Assembly: GCA_030067055.1 (NCBI GenBank)
Contig: JASJAL010000322.1
Span: forward strand, 1-5,725
Direction: 5' to 3'
From: Kiloniellales bacterium
GTDB lineage: Bacteria; Pseudomonadota; Alphaproteobacteria; Kiloniellales; JAKSBE01
Length of the DNA stretch: 5,725 nt
In this document: piece by piece, positions 5,057-5,725 of the stretch
Layout: the number at the start of each line of letters is the position of its first letter
Numbering within the stretch: position 1 is the stretch's first letter
The notes under the pieces: generated by a model
Databases searched by the model: none
Told to the model about the DNA's origin: nothing
What the model saw: only the letters and a program-made list of their open reading frames with translations
Program-made: the position numbers and the translations under genes

Positions 5057-5725
5057 CTACGGGGAGGTAAGCTGGTACTTTCCCTCCGTGTGCAGGTAGA
5101 GAATGCACTCATCACCCGACAGGCATGACAGCTCATGCGACGCCTTGCCCGTGGAGCCGAAGTAGCTTCCGGGGTCCAGTTTGTGTTTGTCCGACCCTCC
5201 GGATACTTGAACCTGGGTGACGCCTCGGATCGTCACGACGCGCATCAGCGGGGCGACGGTGCTCAGCTTGCCGCTGTATCCAGCGGGCAACTTGACGAAG
5301 GTGCCGTTCTTTTCTTCGCTCGTGATCTCGCCCCAGAGATAGGCCAATTTGGGCCCAACACCCGTGATCCACGTGGTGTCCGCTGCGTCCAACCACATGA
5401 TGTTCCGCGCTTCGACGTTTATGGGACGCTCGCCCGCGTCGAAGGCTTCCTTTTCGGGTTTGACGAGATAGGGGCCGGATAGGATCTCGAGGAATATGGT
5501 GGGGTTTTGGCCTTTCGCCGCCGTGATGTGACTTTCGCCGACCGGCTGAGTCCAGAATGAACCGGGTTCCATCCACATTTTTTCCGCCGTCGGATCATCG
5601 TTGTGCACGGCGCCGTCAATGACCACGGCGCGGTATGTGATGTTGTGGATGTGCGGCGGTGACTGAAACCCGTCTGCGAAGGTGACGAGCATTCCCGACG
5701 ACACGTCTTCTCGAATGTTTCCCCA
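5057..5725 (-). CDS. DUF4437-like two-domain cupin protein, N-terminus cut by window edge
   Basis: Of this protein, 222 residues are present up to a TAG stop, and the frame is open to the right edge, so the N-terminus lies outside. The GTG at 5704 is internal to a conserved segment and probably not the start. I number from the first visible residue. Domain 1 (about 1-85) fits the cupin pattern almost exactly: motif 1 has Gly19, His25, His27 and Gly38, with Tyr31 in place of the usual Glu; motif 2 has Gly55, Pro61, Gly63 and His66. Domain 2 (about 131-215) aligns with domain 1 at a fixed offset of 130-131 residues (LWGEI, LPAGY, DPGSY, SHELS). Its equivalents of His25 and His27 are Ser155 and Val157, so it probably binds no metal. 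No signal peptide can be judged. The gene is about 60% GC, lower than its neighbours, and converges on ddl. The function is unknown; cupins include dioxygenases, isomerases and sugar- or metabolite-binding proteins. Confidence 0.8.
   Translation of the reverse strand, partial: WGNIREDVSSGMLVTFADGFQSPPHIHNITYRAVVIDGAVHNDDPTAEKMWMEPGSFWTQPVGESHITAAKGQNPTIFLEILSGPYLVKPEKEAFDAGERPINVEARNIMWLDAADTTWITGVGPKLAYLWGEITSEEKNGTFVKLPAGYSGKLSTVAPLMRVVTIRGVTQVQVSGGSDKHKLDPGSYFGSTGKASHELSCLSGDECILYLHTEGKYQLTSP

Overview
The window is GC-rich chromosomal DNA, roughly 65-70% G+C by hand count of sample lines, with strong G/C bias at third codon positions. The mix of genes (a glutathione S-transferase, a DUF1127 small protein, a FabG-like SDR and a DdlA-length Ddl) suggests an alphaproteobacterium, perhaps of the Rhodospirillales type. 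The lineage is an inference from gene content and composition; no marker gene is present.

Layout from left to right. A DinB/YfiT-fold protein runs off the left edge (minus strand, 1-424). Immediately upstream of it in the same operon is a glutathione S-transferase (439-1038, minus). Next comes a hairpin terminator (about 1168-1197), then a 67-residue DUF1127 protein (1228-1431, minus) with its own leader. Beyond that lie a class I/II PLP aminotransferase (1623-2822, minus) and an SDR oxidoreductase (2917-3660, minus). The SDR is divergent from a plus-strand D-alanine--D-alanine ligase (3865-4956). The ligase converges on a two-domain cupin of the DUF4437 type (5057-5725, minus) that is cut by the right edge. 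No RNA gene, CRISPR array, transposase or integrase was seen, and no gene-free gap exceeds about 205 bases.

How the genes relate. GST and DinB are clearly co-transcribed: the GST stop codon overlaps the DinB ribosome binding site. SDR and aminotransferase share a strand with 94 bases between them and no convincing terminator, so they may be co-transcribed, but no common pathway is evident. Ddl makes the D-Ala-D-Ala dipeptide for peptidoglycan and stands apart from any cell-division cluster in this window. The cupin is less GC-rich than everything to its left, which may mean a separate origin.

I do not see a recognisable new multi-gene system. The points most worth a second look are: the perfect 8-bp inverted repeat in the SDR/ddl divergent promoter region; the tandem cupin whose second half has lost its metal-binding histidines; the GST-DinB pair, in which two unrelated folds both have links to thiol chemistry; and the structured leader of the DUF1127 gene.
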